Shown piece by piece: positions 34,967-43,815 of a stretch of 53,795 nt of DNA. This DNA is from Candidatus Bathyarchaeota archaeon (GTDB taxonomy: Archaea > Thermoproteota > Bathyarchaeia > Bathyarchaeales > Bathycorpusculaceae): contig PLTA01000021.1 in the NCBI GenBank assembly GCA_003164295.1, forward strand, positions 34,908 through 88,702. The letters are read 5' to 3'. A program made the translations under genes and the position numbers. Each line of letters begins with the position of its first letter. Within the stretch, counting starts at the first letter, position 1. The notes under the pieces were generated by a model. That model was given only the letters and a program-made list of their open reading frames with translations. It ran no database searches and had not been told where the DNA came from.

Positions 34967-36223
34967 TTGTGCAGCTTGTGGGCGATCAAAAGGCTTATTA
35001 ACAAACAGTTCCCTAAAACAATTGAGGAATTTTATTTGTCTTTTTTTGCGAAAGAAGATTCGAGCAAGATTGACGAATTGAAAGCAAAAATAAAGCAATC
35101 GTTTGATTATTTCTTGAAGCATCCAACAATAAAACCCTCTGAGGTGGAAATTCTGGATGATCACATTCTAAAGACAGATAATAAGACCCTTAAACTTGTG
35201 CAGACAGATACAACGCCATTTGAAATAGATGTTGACTATTTTGAAATATGGGTAAATCAGCTTTTTCTAGAAAACCAAAGTCAAATATGGGTGACAACAG
35301 ACCCAACAGTACTAGCTAACACTGAATTTGGGTATGGAGGCAAACCTGACGTTTCTGTTCCTAATGTTGTAGGACCAGATAAAATACAAAAGATGATGCC
35401 CTCAGCACCAATCCCAAGCAGCGGAAAATTGATTATTAAAAACACTAGAGTTGCCGGATTCTGTCCATACAAAGGTGGGGAACTTCGATATACCATTCTC
35501 TTGTGTCAAGCCAACAGAGATAACTACGCGCAAAAAATCATGAAAATAGTTGAAGGCATTGCAGGTGCTTTAGATTATAGTACTCAACTAAGCACTTACT
35601 TGAAAGTTGCAGATGTTGTCATTGACGGCGTCGACGAACTCGCAGGTCTTAAAGCACCCTTGGTAGGATTAACTGGTACTAATGACACCTTCACTAAACC
35701 TGTTTGCGTTGCGCTAATAAACAAGCCAGGTATAGACAAGAACCACCTGTGGGTAATTGACAATAAACTTATGAAAGGCTCAAGTGCAGAGCAAGCGACC
35801 GATTTCACGGAAGCAGATTTTGCCCTGTTTAGCATAAAGAAATCAAAGACCCGCGATGATTACCAATTCCTGCCGTTTTATCCGACATTCAACAAAATAA
35901 TGGAAGACGCATGCAGACCAGATGACGCTAGTTGGCAGAGGGCGCAAACCGACATGAATAGCCTATTTTGGACATTGGTTAACAGCCCCGATCTAACGAC
36001 GGAGGATGCACAGGAGCTGCATAAGCAGTGGTGGGAAAAAGTCAAACACTTCCATGATATCATTCCAAAGCCTACGCAAGGACCTACGCCAGCGCCAAAA
36101 TCAGTTCAAACCCCCGAAGGCTTGTCCGAAGAAGACTTAGAGTTATTTCAAAGAGCATCAAAAACTACTCTAGACAAAGAACACGAACGGCTGCTACAAG
36201 AATCGCTAAAACCACTCAAGTAG
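34967..36223 (+). CDS. Unknown 418-residue soluble protein
   Basis: No family recognised. A TTG start (34967, or 34976 in frame) lies just after an in-frame stop. The first 60 residues are helical and charged. The middle (70-300) is mixed alpha/beta with PVVGLTG-like loops and a possible globular fold (DVVIDGVDELAGLKAPLVGL). A Pro/Thr linker (KPTQGPTPAPKS) near residue 375 leads to a short helical tail of the kind used for partner binding. There is no membrane segment or obvious catalytic motif. It is divergent from the metzincin, with which it may form a pair, but that is only positional. Confidence 0.6.
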   Translation: MCSLWAIKRLINKQFPKTIEEFYLSFFAKEDSSKIDELKAKIKQSFDYFLKHPTIKPSEVEILDDHILKTDNKTLKLVQTDTTPFEIDVDYFEIWVNQLFLENQSQIWVTTDPTVLANTEFGYGGKPDVSVPNVVGPDKIQKMMPSAPIPSSGKLIIKNTRVAGFCPYKGGELRYTILLCQANRDNYAQKIMKIVEGIAGALDYSTQLSTYLKVADVVIDGVDELAGLKAPLVGLTGTNDTFTKPVCVALINKPGIDKNHLWVIDNKLMKGSSAEQATDFTEADFALFSIKKSKTRDDYQFLPFYPTFNKIMEDACRPDDASWQRAQTDMNSLFWTLVNSPDLTTEDAQELHKQWWEKVKHFHDIIPKPTQGPTPAPKSVQTPEGLSEEDLELFQRASKTTLDKEHERLLQESLKPLK

Positions 36224-36843
36224 TAACTTTCTAACACAGCTACAGGTAACAGCAAGAAACGCTAAATCGCGAGGGTATCCTATATACGTCTTCCATGTCA
36301 TTGTTTAAATTGATTGCTTAGTTGAAATTTTTTCCAGAAAATTTTTCAAGTGCCGGCGTGCTCAAGGCTTTGCCCTTTGGACGGAATACCATTTCTGCCT
36401 TAACGGATTGTTTTCTGGAGGTTGTCTGGATTTTTGATTGATTTCTTGAGATGTTTGATTAATTGCAGTTTTCTCTTGCATTACACGCTGTTTTCGGGCG
36501 CGAAGGCCTTCCACAAACGTACCTTCCCATAGAAAAAAGAGGGTCTTTTACCTTTCATTAGAACACATAAAATAACGGAAGTTCAAAGAAAAATCAGAAG
36601 TATGGGAATTGAAAGAAAATCTTTTGATATCCAGAAAACCCAAACAGTTTCAGGCTATGCCGTTTGTGGGTTAAACATTATTTTGATTTTTTTCTTTTGG
36701 GCTTTTCACTTTCACTATCCCCTCCACTGCGTCATAAAGTAGTTTGACCATTTGTTTTATATGCGGTTTGAGCTGATGCATGTGCCCCAAGTGATTTGGC
36801 TTGAAACAGAATTCAGATAGATTGTTTGGAGGCCTAGCAAGTT
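36224..36843. other. Intergenic region, no gene seen
   Basis: Mixed composition, with a GC-richer patch at 36345-36420 and short dyads such as GGCCTT around 36505. I see no tRNA, phased repeat or convincing reading frame. Confidence 0.35.
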
Positions 36844-37161
36844 ATGGGTAAGACTATCCCCTCATATCGAATAGCTATAGAAGATGAGATTAGCCGTTGG
36901 AAGGGTTTTAGAAATGCTTTATCAACTGAAAAAGAAAAACAAGCCTTTGATCAAATAATAGATATGAGTAGAAATCTGGCTTCTGCGGGAAGTTGCGCAT
37001 GCAATCCAATACTCTTTGAGCCAATGGCTATGAGCATTCTTGTGGCTCAGCAAAAGAAAATTCAGGAACTCGAAAACCAGTTAAGCAATCTGCCATTGCA
37101 GAAAAGTAGAGAGACCTACACATGGCTAAATTTACAGACGGCAACATTCTCGATAGGCTAG
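36844..37161 (+). CDS. Conserved archaeal small protein (DUF8156-like)
   Basis: A 105-residue helical protein. The GKTIPSYRIAIEDEISRW opening, then a Met-rich helix with ACNPILFEPMAMSILVAQQKK, is a pattern I associate with a small archaeal family common near mobile elements. The family name is from memory. The last 20 residues overlap the next gene by 40 bases and may not be conserved. It begins a run of three overlapping genes. Confidence 0.6.
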   Translation: MGKTIPSYRIAIEDEISRWKGFRNALSTEKEKQAFDQIIDMSRNLASAGSCACNPILFEPMAMSILVAQQKKIQELENQLSNLPLQKSRETYTWLNLQTATFSIG

Positions 37162-37403
37162 ACGACTTAGAAGCACCACCTCTAGTCAAAATCTATACTA
37201 AGATAATTAGCAGGAAATACAAGAGAAGATATCCTTATGCTTATCCTAAGCATTTGGTACCTGTAAGCGCATGTTACAATGAGTTGATTGTGGATTTTTT
37301 AAAGGAGAAGCGTTTGGAGGAAAGAATCTACATCTTGGGTGAGACGATGCTTTTAGCGCTCACTCGACGAAAAGGGGAGGCACCCCAAAATGGCAACAAA
37401 TAA
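37122..37403 (+). CDS. Hypothetical protein, second gene of a three-gene run
   Basis: A 93-residue basic protein, not recognised. The start ATG overlaps the preceding gene. The middle contains many Tyr, Lys and Arg (ISRKYKRRYPYAYPKHLVP), and a helical C-terminus follows. The stop overlaps the next start. Its size, charge and setting fit a DNA- or RNA-binding accessory protein, but no domain can be named. Confidence 0.5.
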   Translation: MAKFTDGNILDRLDDLEAPPLVKIYTKIISRKYKRRYPYAYPKHLVPVSACYNELIVDFLKEKRLEERIYILGETMLLALTRRKGEAPQNGNK

Positions 37404-37677
37404 CTTACCCCAAGCAAAGACTGCTAAAGAAGAGTTGCTGGAGCTTTTTGAGAAACAATCTAAGATCTTCCAAGATGCTGTCAAGTGGACATTTGCATGC
37501 TGGATTGGGATTGGGGCATCGTAGTTATTCACGGATAAATTTTTCTTTAACGTGGACCGCATTGTTGCTCTTAAGGAACTCCAAGAGAGCGGTTTTATCT
37601 GGCTTGAAGATGATCCTAAGGGCACCTCTGAGGTTATTGTGCATTTAACGGAACAAGGAAGGGACGAAATCGTTTAA
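37390..37677 (+). pseudogene. Small winged-helix-like gene with in-frame TAG
   Basis: ATG at 37390 overlaps the previous stop. The frame reads 44 codons (KTAKEELLELFEKQSKIF and on), meets TAG at 37522-37524, and continues for 50 codons (NVDRIVALKELQESGFIW, then VIVHLTEQGRDEIV) to TAA at 37675. The second half looks like a recognition helix and wing. It could be one interrupted gene or two chance neighbours. Confidence 0.45.
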
Positions 37678-37885
37678 GTATTCTATTCAAAAAAAGGCAA
37701 GAAAGAGCTAAAGTGCCTCTTCAAAAGATTTGATTCAAACAAACCTTTCTCTTAAACTATCTTTAGGTTTCCCGTTGCAGGCGCGTTAGAAAGCAAAATT
37801 TTCAACACCTCACAAGCCTTTTGATAACCAGTTTTATCAAAAAAGTTAAAGTAAGCAAGTAAAGACAGCATGGTTAAGTGATAAT

Positions 37886-38736
37886 TTGGAAGAAGTAAAC
37901 TGGTCCTCGGTAAACAAGATTCTTAACGACGCAACAAGGAGAAGCATACTCGAGTTACTGGCTGAAAGCCAAACTCTTAGCTATACGGAAATAATGACTA
38001 TTTTGCACATAACCAATACTGGCAAGCTAAACTACCATTTGAAATTACTTGGGGCTCTCATAGCTAAGGATGAAGAAGGAAAATATTTCCTGACCGAAAG
38101 AGGAAAGCTCGCTGCAAATATGATGAAAACTTTTCCAAAAAAAGTGCGAGTAGAGAAGAAAAACCAAACGGTAAAAATTGCAGCCGGTGTTTTGATGGTT
38201 CTTTTGGGGGTTGCCTTGATTGGTTTTGCTGTTGTTGTTTTCTTGAATACGTCCGTCCATACCGGGGAAATTATGCAAACTGAAAATTTCTCTAATCGCA
38301 CCATTCCCCAGAATACGACTGCAATACTTTCTGTCGATTACCTGCCCAACTTAATGCTTCAAAATTATCTGTTGTTTGGAATGCCTCAAATTCAGTACAT
38401 GTCTATCTCCTTAATTCCACTCAATATAATGCTTTACACCTACAACAAAATAGTACATACACTGCATGGAACTTCAATGGACTGCCGCCAAATTACATTG
38501 GTCAATATGAATTGCAGAAGGGAAGCGTTTCTATGACAGTTTCACAAGGGTTTTATTCCCTCGCGGTTGGCTCTAGCTCCCAAGCAACCTTAAATTCATT
38601 AACTTTCACATTGCATAGATTGCCCAATTATAATCCACTTGATGTTATCGAAGTAATTCTCTTTACGTTAGTATTTCTTGCACCTGGAATTGTTCTCATG
38701 ATTTTGGGTCGTTCTATAGTTAAACGGCGATTATGA
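37886..38736 (+). pseudogene. Membrane-anchored winged-helix regulator, frameshifted
   Basis: TTG start at 37886. An N-terminal winged helix (DATRRSILELLAESQTLSY, then TGKLNYHLKLLGALI), one membrane helix (about residues 95-118) and an ectodomain follow. The frame fails near 38415. In the next frame the protein resumes with TAWNFNGLPPNYIGQYELQK and ends in a second membrane helix (VILFTLVFLAPGIVLMILG) before KRRL at 38736. Joining them gives about 283 residues with the winged helix inside and the ectodomain between two helices. It is related in design to the gene at 25461. Confidence 0.7.
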
Positions 38737-39201
38737 GAATGAGAAATATCATCTAGCCTGCATCTGTTTCTAAATTGCTGAGGCATATCAATTTTGATGA
38801 AACGTAAGTCAAAAAGCACGGTAACTTCGCCAACCAATCTTTGGAACTGAAGTAACAAGTCTGGTGTTTCCTATTTTAGGAGCACGCATGCGCGCCCGCA
38901 AACAAATAAGCCTACCTTATGTCTAGTTAAAAAGTGCTGGGCAGAAACTTTCTTGCCCAAAAAATCAACCTATAAAACCCCGCTATCTTCTCGCTCTAAG
39001 CTACAGATAACCCGCTATTTTTGCTTGGAATCTGTCAATTGTTACTACATAAGCGGTTATGCTAAATTTTGCCCCAGACGTTTTTGGGGAAGGAAACATT
39101 TTGCGAGCGGTCAAATCGGCAAAAGGATCGTGGTTTAATGTGATAAGCAACTTCCAGCGACTTCTAAGTTCCAGCCAATGCTTGAGGGGGAGTAAGAAAC
39201 T
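38737..39201. other. Intergenic region with one strong hairpin
   Basis: The only structure noted is CCCC-AGACGTTTTT-GGGG near 39071-39088. Short frames here look random. The end carries the GGGGGAG ribosome site of the next gene. Confidence 0.35.
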
Positions 39202-39672
39202 TTGGCGCATAAAAAATGGGGCAAGAGCAACGGCACTGTACTCGACGTATTCCAAGGCAGAGCAGGCAGAGCAAACGCCGCAATCTTTGAAGTCCTCGCC
39301 AGAGAAAGCCCTCAAACAATCAAACAGTTACTTAAAAGAATAACCACGTATGAAGGACTTGAAGAAACCTACTATGCAAGCCTTACCAAGCGTTTGCGCA
39401 ATCTTACGGATACTGGTCTTATAGAAGAAATGAAACCAAACCCGAAAGGCGCCCCAACATGCTACAAGTTATGTGTCAAAGCGATCTTGGCAAATGGTTC
39501 CCGCGACAATGTCCTGGTCGAGGGATCAATAGGCGAACTGTTGCAGGCAACGTTCCCAGACGGCATAATATTGGAAGTCGTTGGCAAGAAGGGGATCCTG
39601 AGAATAAACCTTGCAGAATATGAAATCAAGAAAACAACTGATCAAAACCAAAATGGAGGTAAACAACTATGA
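39202..39672 (+). CDS. Winged-helix regulator, first gene of a membrane operon
   Basis: A 156-residue protein with a TTG start behind GAGGGGGAG. The block VFQGRAGRANAAIFEVLARESP, then a recognition-helix segment with RLRNLTDTGLIEEM, makes a winged helix. The same opening block is found in the protein at 41755 (VFKGREQRVNCAIFCVLSK), so the two are paralogues. The C-terminal 60 residues may bind a ligand. Its stop overlaps the ATG of the next gene as ATGA, so it is co-translated with two membrane proteins that it may regulate. Confidence 0.75.
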   Translation: MAHKKWGKSNGTVLDVFQGRAGRANAAIFEVLARESPQTIKQLLKRITTYEGLEETYYASLTKRLRNLTDTGLIEEMKPNPKGAPTCYKLCVKAILANGSRDNVLVEGSIGELLQATFPDGIILEVVGKKGILRINLAEYEIKKTTDQNQNGGKQL

Positions 39673-40115
39673 AAACACCAAGCAAAATATCACATTTTAA
39701 CAAGTTAACATCTTCTTCTGCAAAAAAGGGCGTACTCGCATCTATCATTGCAATCCTTGTTCTTACGGTATTAGAATTTCCTCCGCCGATAGGCTTTGAA
39801 ACCCGACCGCAGTCTGACGTGTCTCCCGTCTGGTTGACGTTCTTCCTTATCATACTGATTGTTGAAATCGCGACAATCCCAATGATCTACAAGCGTCAGA
39901 GAATTGGGAGCGGGCTTGGCATTCTCGCCGCAATCCTCAATATTCTGCAGGTAATCGCTGACCAAGCACACTTGATGCAGCCAGAAGTTGCACCATTGGG
40001 CTATTCTGTTCTAGAGGGCATGGTTGTGATGGCGTCGTTAGCGTTGGCTTACTTTTCATGGTCGGCCAGACAATCTGCGCTAGGAAAAACCCAAACCGAG
40101 GTGAGAAACCAATGA
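39669..40115 (+). CDS. Four-helix membrane protein
   Basis: 148 residues with about four membrane helices (starting GVLASIIAILVLTVL, and VWLTFFLIILIVEIATIPM). A short polar N-terminus and a polar tail flank them. No family recognised. It is joined by ATGA overlaps to the winged-helix gene before it and the membrane gene after it, so the three proteins are made together. A regulator-controlled membrane complex or transporter accessory is possible. Confidence 0.7.
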   Translation: MKTPSKISHFNKLTSSSAKKGVLASIIAILVLTVLEFPPPIGFETRPQSDVSPVWLTFFLIILIVEIATIPMIYKRQRIGSGLGILAAILNILQVIADQAHLMQPEVAPLGYSVLEGMVVMASLALAYFSWSARQSALGKTQTEVRNQ

Positions 40116-40870
40116 AAAAACTCAATGAATCCCAATCAACAAGAAAACTTGAAGCCAACAATAAATTTAACTCAGAAACTGGCAGATCCACCCGCAAGAA
40201 CGTTTGTCGGGTTGGATTTTGGGCTGCACTCCTGACCTCAATAATCGCCGCTGCATCTTTAGTGATCGGTTTTGCAACCCCTGCAAGGGCGGGACCCCTC
40301 GCCCAACCTGGGAGCATTATCCCATATCCCTACACAAATGCTGCATCCTTCATACCCTCCGATTATATATGGCTGTATCCAGGAATTCTCTTAGCACTAA
40401 CATTCGCCGTACTTATGACTTGCATTCACCGCCAAGCCTCCGAAGACAAGAAGATATTCAGTCAGACCGGTCTGTCCTTCGCCCTCATCTATGCGGTCGC
40501 GATCACCACTGATTACTTCATTCAGCTTGCCGTTGTCCAGCCCAGCATTCTGAGCGGAGAAACCTCGGGTCTATCTTTGTTTACGATGTATAATCCTCAC
40601 GGCATCTTCCTTGCTATAGAAAGCCTAGGATATCTAATGTTGAGTGTATCGCTTCTCTTCGCAGCCGCCGTTTTTGCCAAAGGTAGAGTAGAAGGTGCAA
40701 TACGATGGCTTTTCGTCACAAGTTTTGTCTTGGCGATCGGATCTCTTGCCTTTTTTTCAATGTCAGGATATGACATTATCGCGTTTGAAGTGACTATCCT
40801 CACGATAAACTGGATAGTGCTGATAGTTACAGGCGTACTGTTGAGTATCAAATTCAAGAGAGCTATGTGA
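40112..40870 (+). CDS. Six-helix membrane protein
   Basis: 252 residues from the ATG at 40112, which overlaps the preceding stop as ATGA. A frame 18 codons longer exists but would overlap the previous gene for no reason. The basic N-terminal 35 residues are followed by about six membrane helices and an outside loop (PLAQPGSIIPYPYTNAASF). No family is recognised. It is the last gene of the coupled trio. Composition is somewhat GC-richer than the surroundings. Confidence 0.7.
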   Translation: MKKLNESQSTRKLEANNKFNSETGRSTRKNVCRVGFWAALLTSIIAAASLVIGFATPARAGPLAQPGSIIPYPYTNAASFIPSDYIWLYPGILLALTFAVLMTCIHRQASEDKKIFSQTGLSFALIYAVAITTDYFIQLAVVQPSILSGETSGLSLFTMYNPHGIFLAIESLGYLMLSVSLLFAAAVFAKGRVEGAIRWLFVTSFVLAIGSLAFFSMSGYDIIAFEVTILTINWIVLIVTGVLLSIKFKRAM

Positions 40871-41043
40871 TAGACAAGAATAGAAGACATGAAAGTAACT
40901 CAATAAAAATGCAACACACATCTTTTTTTTATTCGACTAAGTTTTATGACATCGTCAACAATTGCGGCAAATTCATAAAATTAGATGTTAACTTGAATAC
41001 CTCGTCTGTGCGGTTTTGACAGTTTTGGGTAGTTTCCGCGAGA

Positions 41044-41089
41044 CCCCCTCACAAGGAAACTCCGTGAAGGGGGGTTACAAGGAGTTTCC
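41044..41089 (+). promoter_or_regulatory. Potential H-type RNA pseudoknot upstream of a small operon
   Basis: Stem 1 is CCCCCTCAC (41044-41052) with GTGAAGGGGG (41064-41073, one bulged A). Stem 2 is GGAAACTCC (41055-41063) with GGAGTTTCC (41081-41089), a perfect 9-bp match. Stem 2 starts inside the loop of stem 1 and closes outside it, which is the H-type pseudoknot topology. Linking loops are 2 and 7 bases. GGAG of stem 2 is also a ribosome site for a seven-codon frame at 41090. Confidence 0.55.
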
Positions 41090-41129
41090 ATGAAGGTGCC
41101 AGATTGTTTTTGAATTCACGCTGCAAGTC

Positions 41130-41390
41130 ATGGAAGGTGACAACAAATTGGTTAATCTTATAGACGATTGGGAAGTCCTCGCTGATTATGCGGGGGATAA
41201 GCTTGGTTTTTACCAACTCCTTGGCAGTGATGGCGAAATAGAAGTCAGGGTGCAAACGGGAAGACTTGGCTTTAAAAAAGAGTTTGCGAAAGGCGACGAT
41301 CCGGAACTGCTTACAATTCTGGATGTCTGCAAAAAACGCTGCTATATTCAGATAAGCGAACATCTGCGCGACGAAGACTTCTTCAAGTAA
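41130..41390 (+). CDS. Small unknown protein, first gene of a three-gene operon
   Basis: An 86-residue acidic soluble protein. A mixed alpha/beta pattern (DWEVLADYAGDKLGFYQLLG, then EIEVRVQTGRLGF) is seen, with two Cys near the end (DVCKKRCYIQ). No family recognised. The start ATG has no clear ribosome site. It lies 40 bases after a possible pseudoknot and a seven-codon mini-frame, so leader control is possible. The next gene starts 14 bases after its stop. Confidence 0.55.
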   Translation: MEGDNKLVNLIDDWEVLADYAGDKLGFYQLLGSDGEIEVRVQTGRLGFKKEFAKGDDPELLTILDVCKKRCYIQISEHLRDEDFFK

Positions 41391-41403
41391 CGGAGACAAA
41401 ATT

Positions 41404-41733
41404 ATGAGCTGTAATTTAGAAGAACCTGCAATAATGCCTTTAGTTGAAAAAAGACCATTCGAGAAAAGGCAAAAAATATGCATCGTCTGTGGCAAACCCG
41501 CTGCTGGCGCAACAAGTTATCTCTTCATGGCTAGCGGAAGAAATAAAATAGGTGTACCTTTCTGCAAACTACATCTAGACAATCATGAAGCCTATGCTTC
41601 GCCGGTATTTGAAAATCAAACCGCTTTGGCGCTATTCAAGAGGGAACACCCAGGACTCTACAAACGATGCGTTGCAGACAAAATTATCCTTTTTTTGAGA
41701 CCTCCCAAAACCAAGGAAGCCCTTGAGCACTAA
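41404..41733 (+). CDS. Small zinc-finger-like protein
   Basis: A 109-residue basic protein. CIVCGKPAAG and PFCKLHLDNH provide three Cys and two His in a treble-clef-like spacing, so it probably binds one zinc ion. The tail is basic (FKREHPGLYKRC). A GGAG lies upstream. It is the middle gene of the 41130-42273 operon, before a winged-helix protein. Nucleic-acid binding is a reasonable inference. No family is named. Confidence 0.55.
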   Translation: MSCNLEEPAIMPLVEKRPFEKRQKICIVCGKPAAGATSYLFMASGRNKIGVPFCKLHLDNHEAYASPVFENQTALALFKREHPGLYKRCVADKIILFLRPPKTKEALEH

Positions 41734-41754
41734 ACTTATTGGAGGTGGGATGGA

Positions 41755-42273
41755 ATGGCTGGATTTGCAACAGAGACAACGTCTCCTAAAAGCACCTTTG
41801 ATGAGAGCTCCGTTCCCTGCAATTGCAAATCAGGATCGGCTTATAATACGAGCTGCAGCCCCCTAAACCCATATAGCGCTAGCAAAAAAAAGTCCAGAAA
41901 GAATAGTGTTCAGACAAAAATCGAAGTATTCAAAGGTAGAGAACAAAGGGTGAATTGCGCCATATTTTGCGTTCTATCCAAAAATTTCCCTTTGGCAATT
42001 TGGGACATACTTCAAGATATAAGGCACGATTTGATTGGCTTCAAACGAATCAAATATGCCATCATCAATGTAAGAGTAAGAGCTCTTGAAAAGCAACGCT
42101 ATCTGCGAGTCTTCGGCTATAGAACCATAAGGAACGGCGGAAAAACAAAACTCTACAAATTAACGACAAAAGCGCGTTTAGCAATTGTACTTAGCACCAT
42201 AAGCATAGATGATTTCATTAATGTCTTAGAAGAAACATCTGCACTAAAACTTCTTAAGGAAATCTCAAAGTAG
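41755..42273 (+). CDS. Winged-helix regulator paralogous to the 39202 gene
   Basis: 172 residues. A Ser/Cys-rich N-terminal extension (about 45 residues, with CNCKSGSAYNTSC) precedes VFKGREQRVNCAIFCVLSKN and a winged helix ending YRTIRNGGKTKLYKLTTKA. It shares the VF-x-GR-x-x-R-x-N-x-AIF opening with the protein at 39202. A strong GGAGGTGGG ribosome site lies 10-14 bases before the start. Third gene of its operon. Likely a lineage-specific DNA-binding family. Confidence 0.7.
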   Translation: MAGFATETTSPKSTFDESSVPCNCKSGSAYNTSCSPLNPYSASKKKSRKNSVQTKIEVFKGREQRVNCAIFCVLSKNFPLAIWDILQDIRHDLIGFKRIKYAIINVRVRALEKQRYLRVFGYRTIRNGGKTKLYKLTTKARLAIVLSTISIDDFINVLEETSALKLLKEISK

Positions 42274-42671
42274 AATTCTTAGCAATTATTCATTTTTTTA
42301 GGTCAACCAGTAGAGAGGTTTTTTTTGTGAATTGCCAGTAGCACTGGGACTGTTACTTCCAACAACTCAAAAAAATAATCAACTATAATTTATGCCCAAA
42401 TAGCTATCATAACTACTCCATTTTTTTATTGGAGTAATAGAAGATTAAATATTTCGTTTCTCTTCATCTCTTTTATTTACAATATACCGATTTCTAATTC
42501 TGTAACCACGCACTAAAAAAAGACGCCATAAAATGTCCTTGTATTTCCTATCTTGTCATAATTATCAAAGGTCGCAAATGGCATTTTCAATACTTATATC
42601 ATTGATTGGCTCTAAGTTTTGAAATATTTTTTGGCAAAATTAACAAGTTTAATTATTGACGGAAAGCGATT

Positions 42672-42729
42672 TGGAAGTTCGAGAAGGGATTTGAAGCCGT
42701 CACCAGTGGAGACCTCAACTGCATTCCCC
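42672..42729 (-). pseudogene. tRNA-Ser-like 3' fragment, degenerate
   Basis: On the minus strand TCTCCACTGG is followed by a T-loop-like GGCTTCAAATCCC. Over about 48 bases it aligns with the fragment at 43525-43585. The T-stem has two mismatches and the acceptor end is not canonical, so this is at best a worn remnant. Confidence 0.35.
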
Positions 42730-43524
42730 TTTTTCTCATTTCAGAACTATGTTTTTTCTCGCATATTACTTATGCTAAAACCAACTTTTGCTTCTAATCG
42801 CATTACAGTTTGGGCAACATAACAGTATTGTTTCATCCAGAAATTCAGTAACAGTTTCTTCACAACCGCAACGGCATTTATCATTATTTATCATATTTTC
42901 ATCTCCAATTTGCTTTAAGGCAGGTCATACATTAACCAAAAAGTTGAAGTTCAGCGTGGCTTATTGCGTAGCAGTAAGGACACAAAACCATTTTTTGGAT
43001 ATCTTGTTTACGCTGTCGTGATATACTTCCCACAGGTAAAATATATTTATTTCCTAACCGCTCTGACAATCCACCCCTATAGGAGTTAGTTTCTAATCAG
43101 GATAGTCGACTTTTGTACAAGCAACTTGGAAAACAAATTAGTCAATCTTTGAGTGTTGGATTGCTATTTATTTTGCTCGTATAATAAACGGAAACAGAAA
43201 CACGAATCTCAACTAACTAACTAACTTTTGGCAACAAGTGTCACAATCACTAAAAATATCACTCATGAACTTCGATCAAACATTGAGCTAAATAAAGCAA
43301 GATACGAATAAGCTTCTAAAAAATAAATCAAACTAAGCAAATTTTATAAAGAAGAGTGGCAAATGAGCAAATGCTGAGGTTCTGGTTATGTTCACAAAAG
43401 ATGTGGAAATTTGCATTTTACATCTTTTCTATCCTTAAAATTGCGTCTAGGGCCTCAGCAAACCCTAACTCTCCAAGTTTCAAACAATCTTAATTGCCTT
43501 TTCAGGAAACATGCAAAAGTCCAG

Positions 43525-43585
43525 TGGCGGATGATGGGTGGGACTTGAACCCTCAAGCCAGTGGAGATATCACTCGCAAAACCCC
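43525..43585 (-). pseudogene. tRNA-Ser-like 3' fragment
   Basis: On the minus strand it reads TCTCCACTGG, then a T-arm GAGGG-TTCAAGT-CCCAC with four of five pairs, then CCATCATCCGCCA. The overall look is a class II tRNA 3' end without its 5' half. It lies about 45 bases outside the provirus operators, where an attachment site would be expected. Confidence 0.45.
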
Positions 43586-43628
43586 ATTTCTTTTTTTTGG
43601 CGTAAATATGTCGTTTTGATCGCCTAGT

Positions 43629-43674
43629 AAACGATACTATCGTTTATGGAAGCTATGAAACGACACTGTTGTTT
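43629..43674. promoter_or_regulatory. Twin palindromic operators
   Basis: AAACGATACTATCGTTT (43629-43645) is a perfect 8+1+8 palindrome. AAACGACACTGTTGTTT (43658-43674) is the same site with one mismatch, 29 bases further on. Their shape and spacing fit a dimeric repressor binding cooperatively at the edge of the provirus. Confidence 0.6.
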
Positions 43675-43815
43675 GGTGCTGCCAGAATTCCTTTAAACTT
43701 TTGCGGCATTGGTTGTTTAGGTTGTTATTAACAACTCAATGAGACAAGGCAAGCGCTTCTATGAAGCTTTGTTTGGTTTCATTCGCCGCCTTTGAGTGGC
43801 GTCCAAGGTGACATT

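Larger units (their letters stand above)
42274..43628. other. Long non-coding stretch with tRNA-like fragments
   Basis: About 1.35 kb without a convincing gene. It contains the two tRNA-like fragments listed separately and AT-rich filler. Short frames at 42619 and 42788 have no protein-like pattern. Confidence 0.5.

Noticed and set aside
13646..37524. Pyrrolysine recoding of TAG as a firm call
   Set aside because: No Pyl machinery is in the window, and essential genes such as TFB end in TAG.
42619..43021. Two overlapping frames of 67 and 77 codons
   Set aside because: Low-complexity, AT-driven translation. They overlap a tRNA-like fragment on the other strand.
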